The notes: generated by a model not told the origin, from the sequence alone. DNA of 64,000 bases from Streptomyces sp. TLI_053 (GCF_900105395.1 NZ_LT629775.1:2870501-2934500); one strand, 5' to 3'; numbered from the stretch's first letter, positions 40,201 through 46,500 are shown. Program-made: numbers and translations.

Positions 40201-40573
40201 CGCCGGGCGGCGCTTCGGCCACCTCGACGGCGGGCAGGTCCAGCACCGCCCGGTCCCAGGCGAGGTCGTGCAGCGCGGGCAGGCCGGGGTGCGCCCGCCC
40301 CGTGTCTTCCGCCCCGAGCACCCGCACCACGGCGAGTTCCCACGGCAGGTCGGCGGGATCCAGGATCCGCTGGCCGGGCTCACCGTCCACCTCGGGGAAG
40401 ACGGTCCGCAGCGCCTCGTGGCGGCCGATCAGGTCACGCAGGGCGGCGCCCAGGGCCTGCTGGTCGAGCCGTCCGGTGAGGCGAACGACGGTGGCGCTGT
40501 TGTAGGTGGAGCTCGCTCCCTCCACGCGCCACTGGAGCCACATCCGCCGCTGGGCGAAAGACATGGGGATCAT
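19208..40573 (-). CDS. Seven-module NRPS (modules 3-9, RamoB-like) with an A-less module 8
   Basis: 7,121-residue synthetase. The ATG is preceded by GGGAGGAA 8 nt upstream and lies 4 bp after the upstream NRPS stop. Domains by approximate nucleotide position: C3 LCL 40573-39140; A3 39120-37620; T3; C4 dual C/E 37330-35950; A4 35930-34330; T4; C5 C/E 34045-32690; A5 32670-31120; T5; C6 C/E 30830-29470; A6 29440-27930; T6; C7 LCL 27620-26300; A7 26290-24780; T7; C8 C/E 24490-23120; A8 remnant 23090-22720; T8; C9 LCL 22460-21150; A9 21120-19560; T9. Codes: A3, A6 and A7 DAYHLGLLC (Hpg); A4 DVWHFGQID (Orn by position, otherwise unsure); A5 DMETDGSVN (unassigned, probably cationic); A9 DAWTVAAVC (Phe). 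Predicted product segment: D-Hpg3, D-4, D-5, L-Hpg6, D-Hpg7, residue 8 loaded in trans, L-Phe9. It has no E domains and no TE, and passes the chain to the next NRPS. C4 reads DH where the other C/E domains have HH in the epimerisation motif. Confidence 0.96.
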   Translation of the reverse strand: MIPMSFAQRRMWLQWRVEGASSTYNSATVVRLTGRLDQQALGAALRDLIGRHEALRTVFPEVDGEPGQRILDPADLPWELAVVRVLGAEDTGRAHPGLPALHDLAWDRAVLDLPAVEVAEAPPGAEITAAELTGAVARAARHPFDLATEVPVRAWLFELTEDEHVLVLVLHHIATDGWSGGPLARDLSAAYAARCAGRAPQWEPLPIQYADYAYWQRDLLGDPRDPAALGSRQVEYWRDALADVPEELALPADRPRPAEVSHRGHAVGVSLSADTHRALAAVARERRATLFMVLQAAVAVTLSRLGAGTDIPIGSPIAGRTDEALNDLIGCFVNTLVVRTDLSGDPTFAEVVDRVRGTTVGAYGHQDVPFERLVEELAPSRSLARHPLFQVFLAPLDIGSSVDLPGLRGEALVLGRSGAKFDLEVTVGEVFDADGAPAGMRGVLMGSADLFDHDTLRRLAGRLVRVLEALAADPALRLSAVEVVDAAERALVVGEWNATAAVLSELSVSEVFAARVAESPDAVAVVGGDVAWSYRELDGRVGRLASVLVECGVGVESPVAVVMERSAELVVVLLAVLRAGGAFVPVDVAWPSARVEAVLADAAPVCVVTTRDRVSELPAGVPVVLADAVPDGAVKSVVPLAGSIDRAAYVMYTSGSTGVPKGVVTTQRDLVALALDRCWGASADMRVLFHAPHAFDASSYELWVPLLSGGTVVVAEPVALDAAALAALVARRGLTHVHVTAGLLRVLADQDPGCFKGVREVLTGGDVVPAASVRRLLEHNEGLVVRHLYGPTEVTLCATQHEVRDGVGDVLPIGRPLDNTRTYVLDDALVPVPVGVTGELYVAGVGLARGYAHQSVLTAERFVADPFGSGERLYRTGDRVRWTAEGRLVFAGRADAQVKIRGFRVEPGEVEAVVAGHPRVAQAAVVVREDSPGDKRLVAYVVPAEGLDLDALRAHVSERLPAYMVPSAFVLLETLPLTVNGKLDRKALPAPSYEAGAGRAPADVREELICQAFAEVLGLPLVGVDDDFFALGGHSLLAVSLVERLRSRGVTVAVRALFATPTPASLAHATGGEHLAVPANLIPAGATALTPAMLPLVDLTDAELATVVAAVPGGAANIADVYPLAPLQEGIFFDHLMADREAGGDAYLLPVSLAFDSRRRLDAFTEVLRRVLARHDVYRTAILWEGLREPVQVVLREAALPVTEVALDAGCADPAEELLAAAGGWLELDRAPLLSMHTAAEPGTDRWLAVLRIHHLVQDHTARDVLLDEVRAFLSGRADELPEPLPYREFVARARLGMPREEHERYFAELLGDVTETTTPFGLTDLLGDNAETERGRVPVEEGTARRTRETARSLGVSPATLFHLAWARVLGAVSGRDDVVFGTVLFGRMSAGAGADRVPGLFINTLPVRVRLDGFSVAEALDGLRGHLADLMVHEHAPLAVAQAASGLPAGGGALFSSLFNYRHAGPAVQGPDTLLDGVTVTQTREGAGFPLSAAVDDDGSRFAITVRAPGRVGPHRVAAMLHTALDNLLRALTEAPDSRFTTVDVLDDAARRQVLEQWNETAVEVPDTTLPELLAAQAARTPDATALLVERADPSSAAPSYEELSYAELWTRVNRLARLLAGRGVGPESAVAVMLERSVDLVVAVLAVATAGGAYVAVDPEHPAERVAGMLADSAPVAVLTSRPLAAGVPASAGVPVLALDHPALVEELAALDGSPLTDADRVSPLLPDHPAYVLFTSGSTGRPKGVATAHRAIVNRLLGMQDAYGLTTADRLVQKTPFGFDVSVWEIFWPLTQGASLVVARPGGHRDPAYLAELVRETGVTVVHFVPSMLELFLREPGAAGCTGLRIVFSGGEGLSAALRDRFLAALDVPLYNQYGPTEAAIDVTATRCSAEDGARVTIGAPVTNTRLFVLDGRLRPVAPGVTGELYLAGAQLARGYVGRAALTAERFVADPFGPVGERLYRTGDLVRWTADGEVEYLGRGDDQVKIRGQRVELGEIESVLAAHAAGARVAVTVHQAAPGDGRLVAYLAPAEGGTAADVDVDAVRTDAAERLPAHMVPSVFVVLDALPLTVNGKLDRRALPAPDLGAEAGGGRAPATVQEELVCQGFAEVLGLPSVGVDDSFFLLGGHSLLAITLVQWLRARGMTVSVRTLFDAPTPAALAVATGPAELVVPPNLIPAGATALTPAMLPLVELTEAELATVVAAVPGGAANVADVYPLAPLQEGMYFHHLLADQDGGDVYLKPSVVELDSRERLDGFLRALQWMVDRHDVYRTAIISEGLREPVQVVVRRAELPVTEVALDPAGAEPVEQLLTAAGGRLDMDRAPLMRVHIAPHADGRRWLALLSMHHIVRDHTTMDTLLAEARAFLTDRTAELPEPLPFREFVARARLGVPREEHQRYFAGLLGDVTEPTAPYGMLDVHGDGSRVAQAKLPVDGELARRTRETARSLGVSPATVFHLVWARVLGALAGRDDVVFGSVLFGRMNAGAGADRVPGLFINTLPVRVRLADRGVREAVDGLRGQLAELMVHEHAPLTLAQTASGLAGGTPLFTSLLNYRHVRPATGTGERLEGITKLYYEDRTNFPLDVAVDDDGTGFAVVVEAVDPADPEYVCALVHACLDGLVTALEHDPASRVGSVDVLGEVERRRLLVEWNATGVAESGGLVPGLFSEQAGRTPDAEAVVCGEVVLSYRELDERSSRLARRLVGLGVGPESVVALVLGRSPELFVAILGVLKAGGAYLPVDPEYPGERIGFTLADAGPVLVVAESSTVGVVPAGVGVPVLVLDDPAVVAEVGALDGSPVSDGDRVGGLLAGHPAYVIYTSGSTGRPKGVVVSHRGFVNLSLSHGRFGVGAGSRVAQFASMGFDMFCEEWLLGLLSGAALVVVPVDRRLGADFAEFLVGAGVTHATLPPAVVATVPEGALPVGFVLDVGGEALPGEVVARWSSGGRVMFNSYGPTETTVNAAVWRCRPGLGSGGVVPIGSPIVNTRVYVLDDALVPVPVGVTGELYVSGVGLARGYLGRQGLTAERFVACPFESGERMYRTGDRVSWDAEGNLAFAGRVDDQVKIRGFRVELGEVEAVLLAQAAVAQVAVVVREDVPGDRRLVAYVVADGDVDVDVEGLRAVAGQRLPAYMVPSAFVVLDVLPLTVNGKLDRRALPAPSYEAGGGRAPADAREELVCRAFAEVLGLPVVGVDDDFFALGGHSLLVVSLAEWLRSRGLAVPVRALFQNPTPASLARVAGTGQVVVPPNPIPVGGVDELTPELLPLVDLTEAEIARVVAAVPGGAANVADVYPLAPLQEGMFFHHLMADREGTDVYVTPTLLEFESRERLDAFLDALRWVVGRHDVYRTAIVWDGLREPVQVVLREVELPVEEVRLASADGDVLDQFLAAGGSWMDLDRAPLMNVRIAPEPGGNGWLALLRVHHLIQDHTALEVLVDEVEAYLADRTGELPEPLPFREFVAQARLGVSREEHERYFAGLLGDVEETTAPYGMLDVHSDGTQVTKQRVVVAEELSERVRKVARTVGVSPATVFHLVWARVLGTLSGRDDVVFGTILFGRMDAGAGADRVPGLFINTLPVRVRLADGTVGEALESMRGQLAELMVHEHAPLAAAQAASGLPGGSPLFTSIFNYRYGRSEPRSTSPALSGIQVRSFRDLTNYPLVASVDVEGTGFAITVDAVAPVDPAQVTTLVHTCLDALVTAMEQDSGTRLSAVEVVDAAERALVVGEWNATAAVLSELSVSEVFAARVAESPDAVAVVCGDVAWSYRELDGRVGRLASVLVECGVGVESPVAVVMERSAELVVVLLAVLRAGGAFVPVDVAWPSARVEAVLADAAPVCVVTTRDRVSELPAGVPVVLADAVPDGHGEVPSVVGLLDRAAYVMYTSGSTGVPKGVVTTQRDLVALALDRCWGASADMRVLFHAPHAFDASSYELWVPLLSGGTVVVAEPVAVDAAALAALVARRGLTHVHVTAGLLRVLADQDPGCFKGVREVLTGGDVVPAASVRRLLEHNEGLVVRHLYGPTEVTLCATQHEVRDGVGDVLPIGRPLDNTRTYVLDDALVPVPVGVTGELYVAGVGLARGYAHQSVLTAERFVADPFGSGERLYRTGDRVRWTAEGRLVFAGRADAQVKIRGFRVEPGEVEAVVAGHPRVAQAAVVVREDSPGDKRLVAYVVPAEGLDLDALRAHVSERLPAYMVPSAFVLLEVLPLTVNGKLDRRALPAPEYVSGAGRAPAGVREELICQVFAEVLGLPLVGVDDDFFALGGHSLLATRLVSRVRSVLGVELSIRALFDAPTPAGLAALLVRAEPGRAKLTEGVRPERVPLSFAQQRLWFLGQLEGPSASYNIPVALRLSGGLDREALDAALRDVVGRHEVLRTVFPMADGRPFQRVLSLEESGFALTVAEVAPERLEAEVARAAGHAFDFAVEVPVRAWLFTEAPQEHVLVLVVHHIATDGWSMGPLARDLSLAYAARLAGRAPEWTALPVQYADYALWQRELLGSEEDSESLIARQVEYWRASLEGAPEELALPLDHARPAVASHRGHVVPLRLPADLHGDLLRVAKAQGVTLYMAVQTALTVALAKLGAGTDIPVGTAVAGRTDQALDELVGFFVNTLVLRTDLSGNPTLADLLGRVRETSLEAFAHQDVPFDRLVEELSPSRSLARHPLFQVMLTVQNTAAAPGSGSSPAELRGLRTELMPLGVGAANFDLDMSLGEAFDPEGAPAGLRGSLTVAADLFDPATAERIARSLQSALRILADAPDTRLSAVEVVDAAERALVVGGWNATAAVLSELSVSEVFAARVAESPDAVAVVGGDVAWSYRELDGRVGRLASVLVECGVGVESPVAVVMERSAELVVVLLAVLRAGGAFVPVDVAWPSARVEAVLADARPVCVVTTRDRVSELPAGVPVVLADAVPDGAVKSVVPLAGSIDRAAYVMYTSGSTGVPKGVVTTQRDLVALALDRCWGASADMRVLFHAPHAFDASSYELWVPLLSGGTVVVAEPVAVDAAVLRESVARYGLTHVHVTAGLLRVLADQDPGCFKGVREVLTGGDVVPAASVRRLLEHNSGLVVRHLYGPTEVTLCATQHEVRDGVGEVLPIGRPLDNTRTYVLDDALVPVPVGVTGELYVAGTGLARGYAGRPALTAERFIADPFGSGERLYRTGDRVRWTAEGRLVFAGRADAQVKIRGFRVEPGEVEAVVAGHPRVAQAAVVVREDSPGDKRLVAYLVPGDGLEVDAVRAHVSERLPAYMVPSAFVLLDVLPLTVNGKLDRRALPAPEYVSGAGRAPAGVREELICQAFAEVLGLAAVGVDDDFFALGGHSLLAVSLVERLRSRNVGVSVRALFATPTPAGLAAVAGPAQVVVPPNAIPAGATALTPAMLPLVDLTDAELATVVAAVPGGAANIADVYPLAPLQEGLFFHHLMADRDAGDTYVLPTTLAFDDRERLDAFLAALQRVVARHDIYRTAILWDGLREPVQVVLREAALPVTEVVPDPAGSPVAEQLQAAAGGWLELDRAPLMTAHVAAEPGTDRWLALLRIHHLVQDHTALEILLDELRAFLSGRADELPDPLPFREFVAQARLGVPREEHERHFAELLGDVTETTAAFGLTDVHGDNAGTERSRMPVDEGTARRTRETARSLGVSPATVFHLAWARVLAAVSDRDDVVFGTVLFGRMNAGAGADRVPGLFLNTLPVRVRFDGGTVAGALAGLREQLADLLVHEHAPLAVAQTASGLPGGSPLFSALFNYRYSAPSSSAPEHADALAGVRVLRTKEGTNYPVSVSVDDDGTGFAITADAPAAVGADRVRALLETALDNLADALERTPDAPPTAVEVLRPAERLRLLEAFSAEAQARPQTLAALRERYGVEPAGAYVLDGGLRLVPAGATGELYLAGVAGPEGGRNLADPFNPGGAMLRTGDRVRWSADGRLEFPAATAEAAGPAAPEDGAASTGAGRRPSGPREELLCQVFAEILGLPSVGVDDNYFLLGGQSLMATRLVGRLRAVLGVEVPIRALFENPTPAGLAAGLAQAAPGRAALVARPRPERVPLSFAQQRLWFLGQLEASSATYTNTTALRLSGSLDREALGSALRDLVGRHEILRTVLPVEDGEPYQRILPADEAGIELTVVEVAPGGLAARLAQVGEYPFDLATEIPIRAWLLAEAPEEHVLVLAVHHSATDGWSMGPLARDLTTAYTARLRGEAPSWAPLPVQYADYAIWQRELLGGGSDPDSVLAGQMAHWREALAGLPEEIALPETRPRPAVPTHRAGDLPVRIGPELHRGILELAKAEGATVFMVVQAALAALLSGLGAGEDVPIGAAVAGRVDDALDDLIGFFVNMLVLRTDVSGDPTFGELLRRVRGADLAAYANQDVPFDYVVEQLTPERSTARQPLFQVALVVQNTPRSELRMPGLAIASEPVAVGGARSDLMLSLAERVDEDGAPAGLGGALQFSADLLDRGTARELADRLVRLLEHVVADPGQPLSRIPLVTDGERRALLDLGAGTAHQVHGAGGATLPELFAAQVARNPRAVALVQGDQELSYGELDQRAERLARLLAARGIGPESVVAVAMGHCVELVVAFLAIAKAGAVYLPVDPAHPADRIGYMVADARPVHALTTEADRAALPPSAGLPVTVLGTAEAEAELAASHACGSAAAPLPAPRPEQAAYVIYTSGSTGRPKGVVVSHTGLANLVAAQVERLGVTDASRVLQFASVGFDAAVWELVMALCTGARLVVAPSGDLLPGAGLAEVIARHRVTHATLPPAVLALLSPEDLASVTALVSAGEALGEDLPARWAPGRRFIDAYGPTETTVCATMSDPLVPGEPVTIGGAVTGTTVLLLDDALRPVPAGVLGELYVAGPALARGYQGRSDLTAERFVADPYGSGRRMYRTGDRARWDEQGRLLYAGRADDQVKIRGFRVEPREVEAVLTGHPDVARAVVTVQVQSGEQRLIAYLVAADRGYGERALGDHGTGDLTAAVRGYAAERLPRYMLPAAIVELSALPLTVNGKLDHRALPAPDLGAAAGTGRAPATAEEKAVCSVFAEILGLPEVGADDDFFAMGGHSLLATRLLSRVRSVTGADVPVRVLFENPTPAALAVWITAQAGTRSKRKSRPALRPMRKQEEN
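19214..19221 (-). promoter_or_regulatory. Ribosome binding site of the third NRPS
   Basis: AGGAGGAG on the minus strand, 5 nt before the TGATG stop/start overlap. It fixes the ATG at 19208 as the start and lies within the end of the upstream NRPS. Confidence 0.8.
22720..23090 (-). other. Degenerate adenylation-domain remnant in module 8
   Basis: Between C8 and T8 only about 125-150 residues remain, where a complete A domain needs about 500. The remnant keeps pieces resembling A6/A7 (GELYLAG, then TGDRVRWSADGRLEF). It lacks the P-loop core A3, the pocket-lining A4/A5 region and the catalytic-lysine core A10 (NGKLDR). The following T domain is intact (LLGGQSLMATRL), so the module needs its amino acid delivered in trans. 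Ramoplanin and enduracidin module 8 have the same architecture: a separate A-T protein supplies threonine. No such protein is in this window. Confidence 0.9.
24770..26290 (-). repeat. Hpg A-domain repeat, module 7 copy
   Basis: Near-identical to the module 3 copy, including the distinctive patch around 25760-25830. It differs locally near 25500-25560, in the A4-A5 linker. Confidence 0.85.
27687..28361 (-). repeat. T and A-C-terminal block shared with module 15, module 6 copy
   Basis: Partner of 91-765, covering T6 and the C-terminal subdomain of A6. It partly overlaps the Hpg A-domain repeat, so this stretch has been shared among at least three modules. Confidence 0.8.
27929..29449 (-). repeat. 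Hpg A-domain repeat, module 6 copy
   Basis: Near-identical to the module 3 copy over most of its length. The segment around 28940-28990 instead matches the module 11 copy at 14150-14200, so this copy is a mosaic. Confidence 0.85.
30460..30824 (-). repeat. Duplicated start of C6 (C/E domain)
   Basis: About 365 bp nearly identical to 15671-16035; I saw only two single-base differences. It encodes the N-terminal part of the C/E domain following T5. It is separated from the longer A-domain repeat by about 120 bp of diverged T-domain sequence. Confidence 0.85.
30945..32669 (-). repeat. Recently duplicated A-domain block, copy 1 (module 5)
   Basis: About 1.7 kb covering the end of T5 and the whole A5 domain. 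It looks identical to 16156-17880 (A10) at a constant offset of 14,789 bp; I compared most lines and saw no difference. Codons in the coding strand often end in T or G, unlike the C-ending flanks. The boundaries are sharp, and the right one falls in the linker before A5. Confidence 0.9.
37625..39145 (-). repeat. Hpg A-domain repeat, module 3 copy
   Basis: About 1.5 kb nearly identical to 27929-29449 (offset 9,696) and 24770-26290 (offset 12,855). Short patches differ: the segment near 38630-38690 matches the module 7 copy, not the module 6 copy. It encodes an A domain with code DAYHLGLLC. Confidence 0.85.
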
Positions 40574-40577
40574 CGCT

Positions 40578-43500
40578 TTATTCCTCCCTCGGACGCGGCC
40601 GCAGGGCCGGCCGGGCGTTCTGTGCGTGGTGGGCGTTGTCGGCGAGCCAGGCCGCGAGGCCGGCGGGGGTGGGGTCGGCGAACAGCTCCTGGATCGGCAG
40701 CTCCTCGTCCAGCAGGACGCGGACGCGGCTGACCAGGCGGGTCGCCAGCAGGGAGTGGCCTCCCAGGGTGAAGAAGTCGTCCTCGACGCCGACCGCCGGG
40801 AGTCCGAGGACCTCGGCGAAGGCCGCGCACAGGACGCGCTCGCGCTCGTCGGCCGGCTCCCGGCGGGCCTGCGCCGCGCCGGCGCGCTCGGGGGCGGGCA
40901 GGGCCGCGCGGTCGAGCTTGCCGTTGGCGGTCAGCGGCAGGGCGCCGAGGACGACGACGGCGGAGGGGACCATGTGCTCGGGCAGCCGGCCGGCGGCGAA
41001 CTTGCGGACCAGGTCGGCGAATCCGGCGTCCTCGGCGTCCTCCTCGTCGACCGGGACGACGTAGCCGACCAGCCTCGGCTCGCCGGTGCCCTCGGTCCGG
41101 GCGACGACGACCGCCCGCTCGACGCGGCCGTAGCCGGCCAGCACGGAGGCCACCTCACCGGGCTCGACCCGGTAGCCGCGGATCTTCACCTGGTCGTCGG
41201 CGCGGCCGGAGAAGACCAGCCGCCCCTCGGGGGTCCACCGCACCCGGTCGCCGGTGCGGTACAGGCGCCCGCCGGAGCCGAACGGGTCGGCGACGAAACG
41301 TTCGGCCGTCAGCGCGGCGCGGCCGACGTAGCCGCGGGCCAGCTGGGCGCCCGCGATGTACAGCTCGCCGGCGACGCCGACCGGGGCGGGGCGCAGCGCG
41401 TCGTCGAGGACGTACACCCGGGTGCCGGGCACCGGGGTGCCGATCGGCAGGGTGCCGTCGGCGAGCGCGGCCTCGTCGAGCCGGGCGGTGACCACGCCGA
41501 TGGTGGTCTCAGTGGGGCCGTAGTGGTTGTGCACGGTCCGCTCGCCGGCCTGCGCGACGAGTCGGCGGGCCCAGTCGAGGGGGGCGGACTCGCCGCCGAG
41601 GACCAGGGAGCGGGCCGGCAGGACGTCCGCGCCGCTCTCGCCGCCGAGCGCGGCGAGGTGGGAGGGCACCGCCTTGAGGTGGTCGATGCGGTGCTCGGCC
41701 AGGTAGCGGGCGACCGCGGCCGGGTCGACGGCGGCCCGGGCGTCGAGGATGTGCAGTTCGCCGCCGGTGGTCAGGCTGCCGAAGACCGTGGTGTTGCCGA
41801 GGTCGGTGGCCTGGGCCTGGAGCAGCGCGTACCGGGTGCCGGGTTCGCCGAGGCCGACCCGGGCGGGGACGGCCGCGAGGTAGGCGGCCAGGCCGCCGTG
41901 GGTGACGGCGACGCCCTTGGGGCGGCCGGTGGAGCCGGAGGTGTAGATGATGTAGGCGGTCTGGCCGGGGAGGTGCTCGCGGGCCGGGGCGGGGGCCTGG
42001 GCGGCGAGCTTGGCCTCGGTGGCCGGGTCGTCGAGGGCGACCGTCAGGACGCGGCGCAGCGGCAGTTCGTCCAGGTCGTCCTCGAGGCCGACGACGACGG
42101 CGGCGCGGCTGTCGGCGACCATGTGGGCGACCCGCTCGGCGGGGTAGCCGGGGTCGATCGGCAGGTAGGCGGCGCCGGCCTTCCAGACGCCGAGGATCGC
42201 GGCGGTCATCCGCAGCCCGCGCGGCAGGTGGAGGGCGACGACGCTCTCCGGGCCGACGCCGAGCCGGTTGAGGTGGCCGGCGAACCGGTCGGACCAATCG
42301 TCGAGCGCGCGGTAGCTGTGGCGCTCGCCACCGTCGACCAGGGCGGTCGCCTCCGGGGTGGCGCCCGCCTGCCGGCGGAACAGCTCCGGGGCGGTGGCGG
42401 GGGCGGCCGCGGGGACGGCGCCGGCGCCGCTCCACTCCTGGAGGAGCAGCGCGCGCTGGGTGTCGTCGAGGACCTCGATCGCGGCGAGCGGGGTGCGCGG
42501 CGCGTCGGTGAGCGCCTCGACCAGGTTGGCGAGGCCGGTGGTGAGCAGCGCGTGGACGCGGTCGGGGTCGGCGGGGGCGAGCGCGCTGACGTTGATGACG
42601 AATCCGGTGCCGGAGTCGCTGACCGAGACGTTCAGCGGGTAGTTGGTGTACTCGCGGCTGACCAGGACGCCGATGCCGTCGAGGTCGATGCCGGACTCGT
42701 GGACGGTCTGCCCGTGCCGGTAGTTGAAGATCGAGGTGAACAGCGGGCGGCCGCCGGGCACCCCGCTGGCCGCCTGGGCGACGGCGAGCGGCGCGTGCTC
42801 GTGTTCGAGCAGGTCGGCGAGCTGCCGGCGCAGTGCTGTGAGGGCGTCGTCGACGGTGGTGCCGTCGAGGCGGACGCGGACCGGCAGGGTGTTGAGGAAG
42901 GGGCCGGGGACGCGGTCGGCGCCGGCGCCGGCATTCATCCGGCCGAGCAGCACGGTGCCGAAGACGACGTCGTCGCGGCCCGAGAGCGCGGCCAGGGCGC
43001 GGGCCCAGGCGAGGTGGAAGACCGCCGCCGGGCTGACGCCGAGGGTGCGGGCCAGTTCGCGGACCCGGGCGGCCAGCCGGTCGTCGACCTCGGCCTGGGC
43101 CCGGCCGAGGTCGGTGCCGACGCGGCGCACGTCCAGCTGGCCGAAGGGGGCGGTGGTCTCGGTGACGTCGCCGAGCAGGCCGGCGAAGTGGCGCTGGTGC
43201 TCCTCGCGGGAGATGCCGAGGCGGGCCTGGGCGACGAAGTCGCGGAAGGGCAGCGGTTCGGGCAGTTCGTCAACCCGGTCGGCGAGGAAGGCGCGGACCT
43301 CGCCGAGCAGCACGTCCATGGAGGTGCGGTCGCGCACCAGGTGGTGGATGCGCAGCAGGGCGAGGTGGCCGTCGCCGTCCGGCCTGGGAGCGTGGTGGAC
43401 GCCCATCAGCGGGGCGCGGCCGAGGGCCATCCAGCGGCCGGCGGCGGTGAGCAGCTGCTCGGCCGGTTCGGCGCCGGCCGGGTCCAGGGTGAGGTCCTGG

Positions 43501-46500
43501 ACGGGCAGGGCGGCCTCGCGCAGGACGACCTGGACGGGCTCGCGCAGGCCTTCCCAGGCGATCGCGGTGCGGTAGATGTCGTGGCGGTCGACGACCCGCT
43601 GGAGTCCGGCCAGGAAGCCGTCCAACCGGGCCCGGGTGTCGAATTCGAGCACCGCCCAGCTCATGTACGGGTCGGCCTCGCCCTCGGCGCGGGCCAGGTG
43701 GTGGAAGAAGATGCCTTCCTGGAGCGGGGCGAGCGGGTAGACGTCGGCGATGTTCGCCGCGCCGCCGGGGACCGCGGCGGCGATGGTGGCGATCTCGGTG
43801 CTGGTGAGCTCGACCAGCGGCAGCATGGCGGGGGTGATCGTGGTGGCGCCTGCAGGGATGAGGTTGGCCGGGACGGCGATCGGCTCCGGGGCGGAGGCCG
43901 CGGCGAGGGCGGCCGGGGTCGGTGCCTGGAACAGGGCGGGGACGGAGACCGGCACCTGCTGCTCGCGCAGCCGGGCGACCAGAGTGACGGCGAGCAGGGA
44001 GTGGCCGCCGAGGGCGAAGAAGTCGTCGTCGACGCCGACCGCGGACAGGCCGAGGACGTCGGCGAAGGCGCGGCAGATCAGTTCCTCGCGGGCGTCCGCC
44101 GGGGCACGGCCGCCGCCGGCGGCGGGGCCGGGGGCGGGCAGGGCCGCACGGTCGAGCTTGCCGTTGGCGGTCAGCGGCAGCGCGTCGAGCAGGACGAAGG
44201 CCGCGGGGACGAGGTGGCCGGGCAGTCGTTCGGCGGTGAACCGGCTTACGGTGTCGGCGAGTTCGGCGTTGTCGCCGACGGGGACCAGGTAGGCGGTGAG
44301 CCGCGGGTCGCCGGGGACGTCCTCGCGGACGACGACGGCCGCCTGGGCGACCTCCGGGTGTTCGGCGAGGACGGCGCGGACCTCGCCGGGCTCGACGCGG
44401 AAGCCGCGGATCTTGACCTGGTCGTCGGTGCGGCCGGCGAAGCACAGCTGTCCGTCGGCGGTCCAGCGGGCCCGGTCGCCGGTGCGGTAGAGGCGCTCGC
44501 CGGAGTCGAACGGGTTGGCGACGAAACGTTCCGCCGTCAGTCCGGGGCGGCCCACGTAGCCGCGGGCCAGCTGCGCGCCGGCGAGGTAGAGCTCGCCGAC
44601 CGTGCCGACCGGCACCGGGCGCAGCGCGTCGTCCAGGACGTACGTCCGCACGTTGCCGACGGGGGTGCCGAGCGGGACGGCGCCGGCGACGGCGGTGCGG
44701 GCGTCCAGCCGCCCGGTGACCACGCCGATGGTGGCCTCGGTGGGCCCGTAGTGGTTGTAGACGGCGCGCTCGCCGGCAGCGGCCAGCAGTTGTCCGGCCC
44801 AGGCGGGCGTGGCGGCCTCGCCGCCGAGCACCAGGGACTTGGCGGGGACGAGGCCGGCCGGGCCGGCGGCCGAGCCGAGGGCGGCCAGGTGCGAGGGAAC
44901 GGCCTTGAGGTGGTCGATCCGGTGCTCGGCGAGGTAGGTGGTGAGCCGGTCGGGGTCGGTGGCGGCGTCGGCGCCCAGGACGTGGACGGTGCCGCCGGTG
45001 GTCAGGGCGGCGAAGAGCACCGTGTTGCCGAGGTCGGTGGTCTGCGCCTGGAGCAGCGCGTAGCGGTCGCCGGGCGCACCGAGGCCGACCCGGGCGGGGA
45101 CGGTGGCCGTGTAGTTGGCCAGGCCCCCGTGGGTGACGGCGACGCCCTTGGGGCGGCCGGTGGAGCCGGAGGTGTGGATCACATAGGCCAGTTGGCCCGG
45201 CAGCACCGCCGCCGGGGCCGGGCTCCCGGCGGCGTCGATCTCGGCCGCGACCGCCGGGTCGTCCAGGTGGACCACGCGCTCGGCACTGAGGCCCGCGACC
45301 AGCTCGCGGTGACCCAGCAGCAGCCGGGCGCCGCTGTCGGCCAGCACGAACTCCAGCCGCTCCGGCGGGTGTTCGGCGTCGAGCGGGGCGTAGCCGGCGC
45401 CGGCCTTCCAGACGCCCAGCAGGGCCGTGATCATCTCGGTGCCGCGCGGCAGGCAGAGCGCCACCACCGATTCGGCACCGACGCCGGCGCCGCGCAGCCA
45501 GGCCGCCAGACGGTCCGACCGGGCGTCCAGTTCGGCGTAGCTCAGCGCGGTTCCCTCGCACACCACGGCCGGCGCGTCGGGCGTGCGCGCCGCCTGCGCC
45601 GCGAACAGCTCCGGCACGGACGCCTGCGGCACGGCCACCGCCGTGTCGTTCCAGTCGCGCACCACCCGGGCGCGCTCGGCGGCGTCCAGCGCCTCGAGAC
45701 CGGCGACGGCGTCGGCGGGCCGGGCGGCTGCCAGCGCGCGCAGGACGCGGTGGTAGCGGTCGCCGATGCCCGGGCCGGCGGCGGGGTCGTGGCGCTCGGC
45801 GTTGAGCTGGACCAGGGTCTGCAGGCCGGCGCCGTCGGCGGTGCCGATCAGGTCGATCTTGAGTTCCTCGGCGGGGCCGCTGGACAGGCCGGTCCGGACG
45901 GCCTCGCAGTCGCCGAAGCGCAGCGGGCGGTCGACCGTCATGACGTTGACGCTCAGGCCCCAGAGCGAGCCGTGGCCGACCAGCCGGCGCTCGGCCAGGA
46001 GGTCGCGCAGCTGGTGGCGCTGGTGGCGCAGGCCCGCGCGCAGCGCCTGGGCGGTGGCGCCCAGCAGGTCGGCGACGGTGGTGCGGTGGCCGATCGTGAA
46101 GCGGACCGGCAGCACGTTGGAGGTCATGCCGGGGACGCCGAGCTCGGCCATGGCGGTGCGGCCGGCGACCGGGACGCCGACGGCGAAGTCCCGCAGGCCG
46201 GTGACCCGGTGGTGGTACACGGCGGCGGCGGCGATCGCCAGGGTGGCGAAGCCGGTCCGCAGGCCGCGGGCAGCCGCGCGCAGTGCGGCGGCGTCCTCGG
46301 GGGCCACGTCCCGGGCGTGGACCACCGGGTGGCCGGAGAGCCGCCGGCCGTGCGCCTCGCCGGTCGGCGGGAGGCCGGCCAGCGCCTCGGCCCAGAACCG
46401 CCGGTCGGCCTCCGGCTCGTCCGAGGCGCGGTAGGCGCGGTCGGCGTCCAGCAGGACCTTCAGCGGGCCGAGCGCGGCGCCCTCGGGCTCCGCGCCGCGC

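Noticed and set aside
19397..40732. A 7,111-codon open frame on the plus strand antisense to the NRPS, and similar long ones (72-8495, 11781-19643, 40506-47525, 47276-49291)
   Set aside because: These are by-products of extreme GC bias and repeated domains. Stops are rare in the frame whose codon positions mirror the coding strand. The translations are low-complexity and rich in Arg, Gly, Gln and His, with no domains. The minus strand carries clear NRPS domains throughout.
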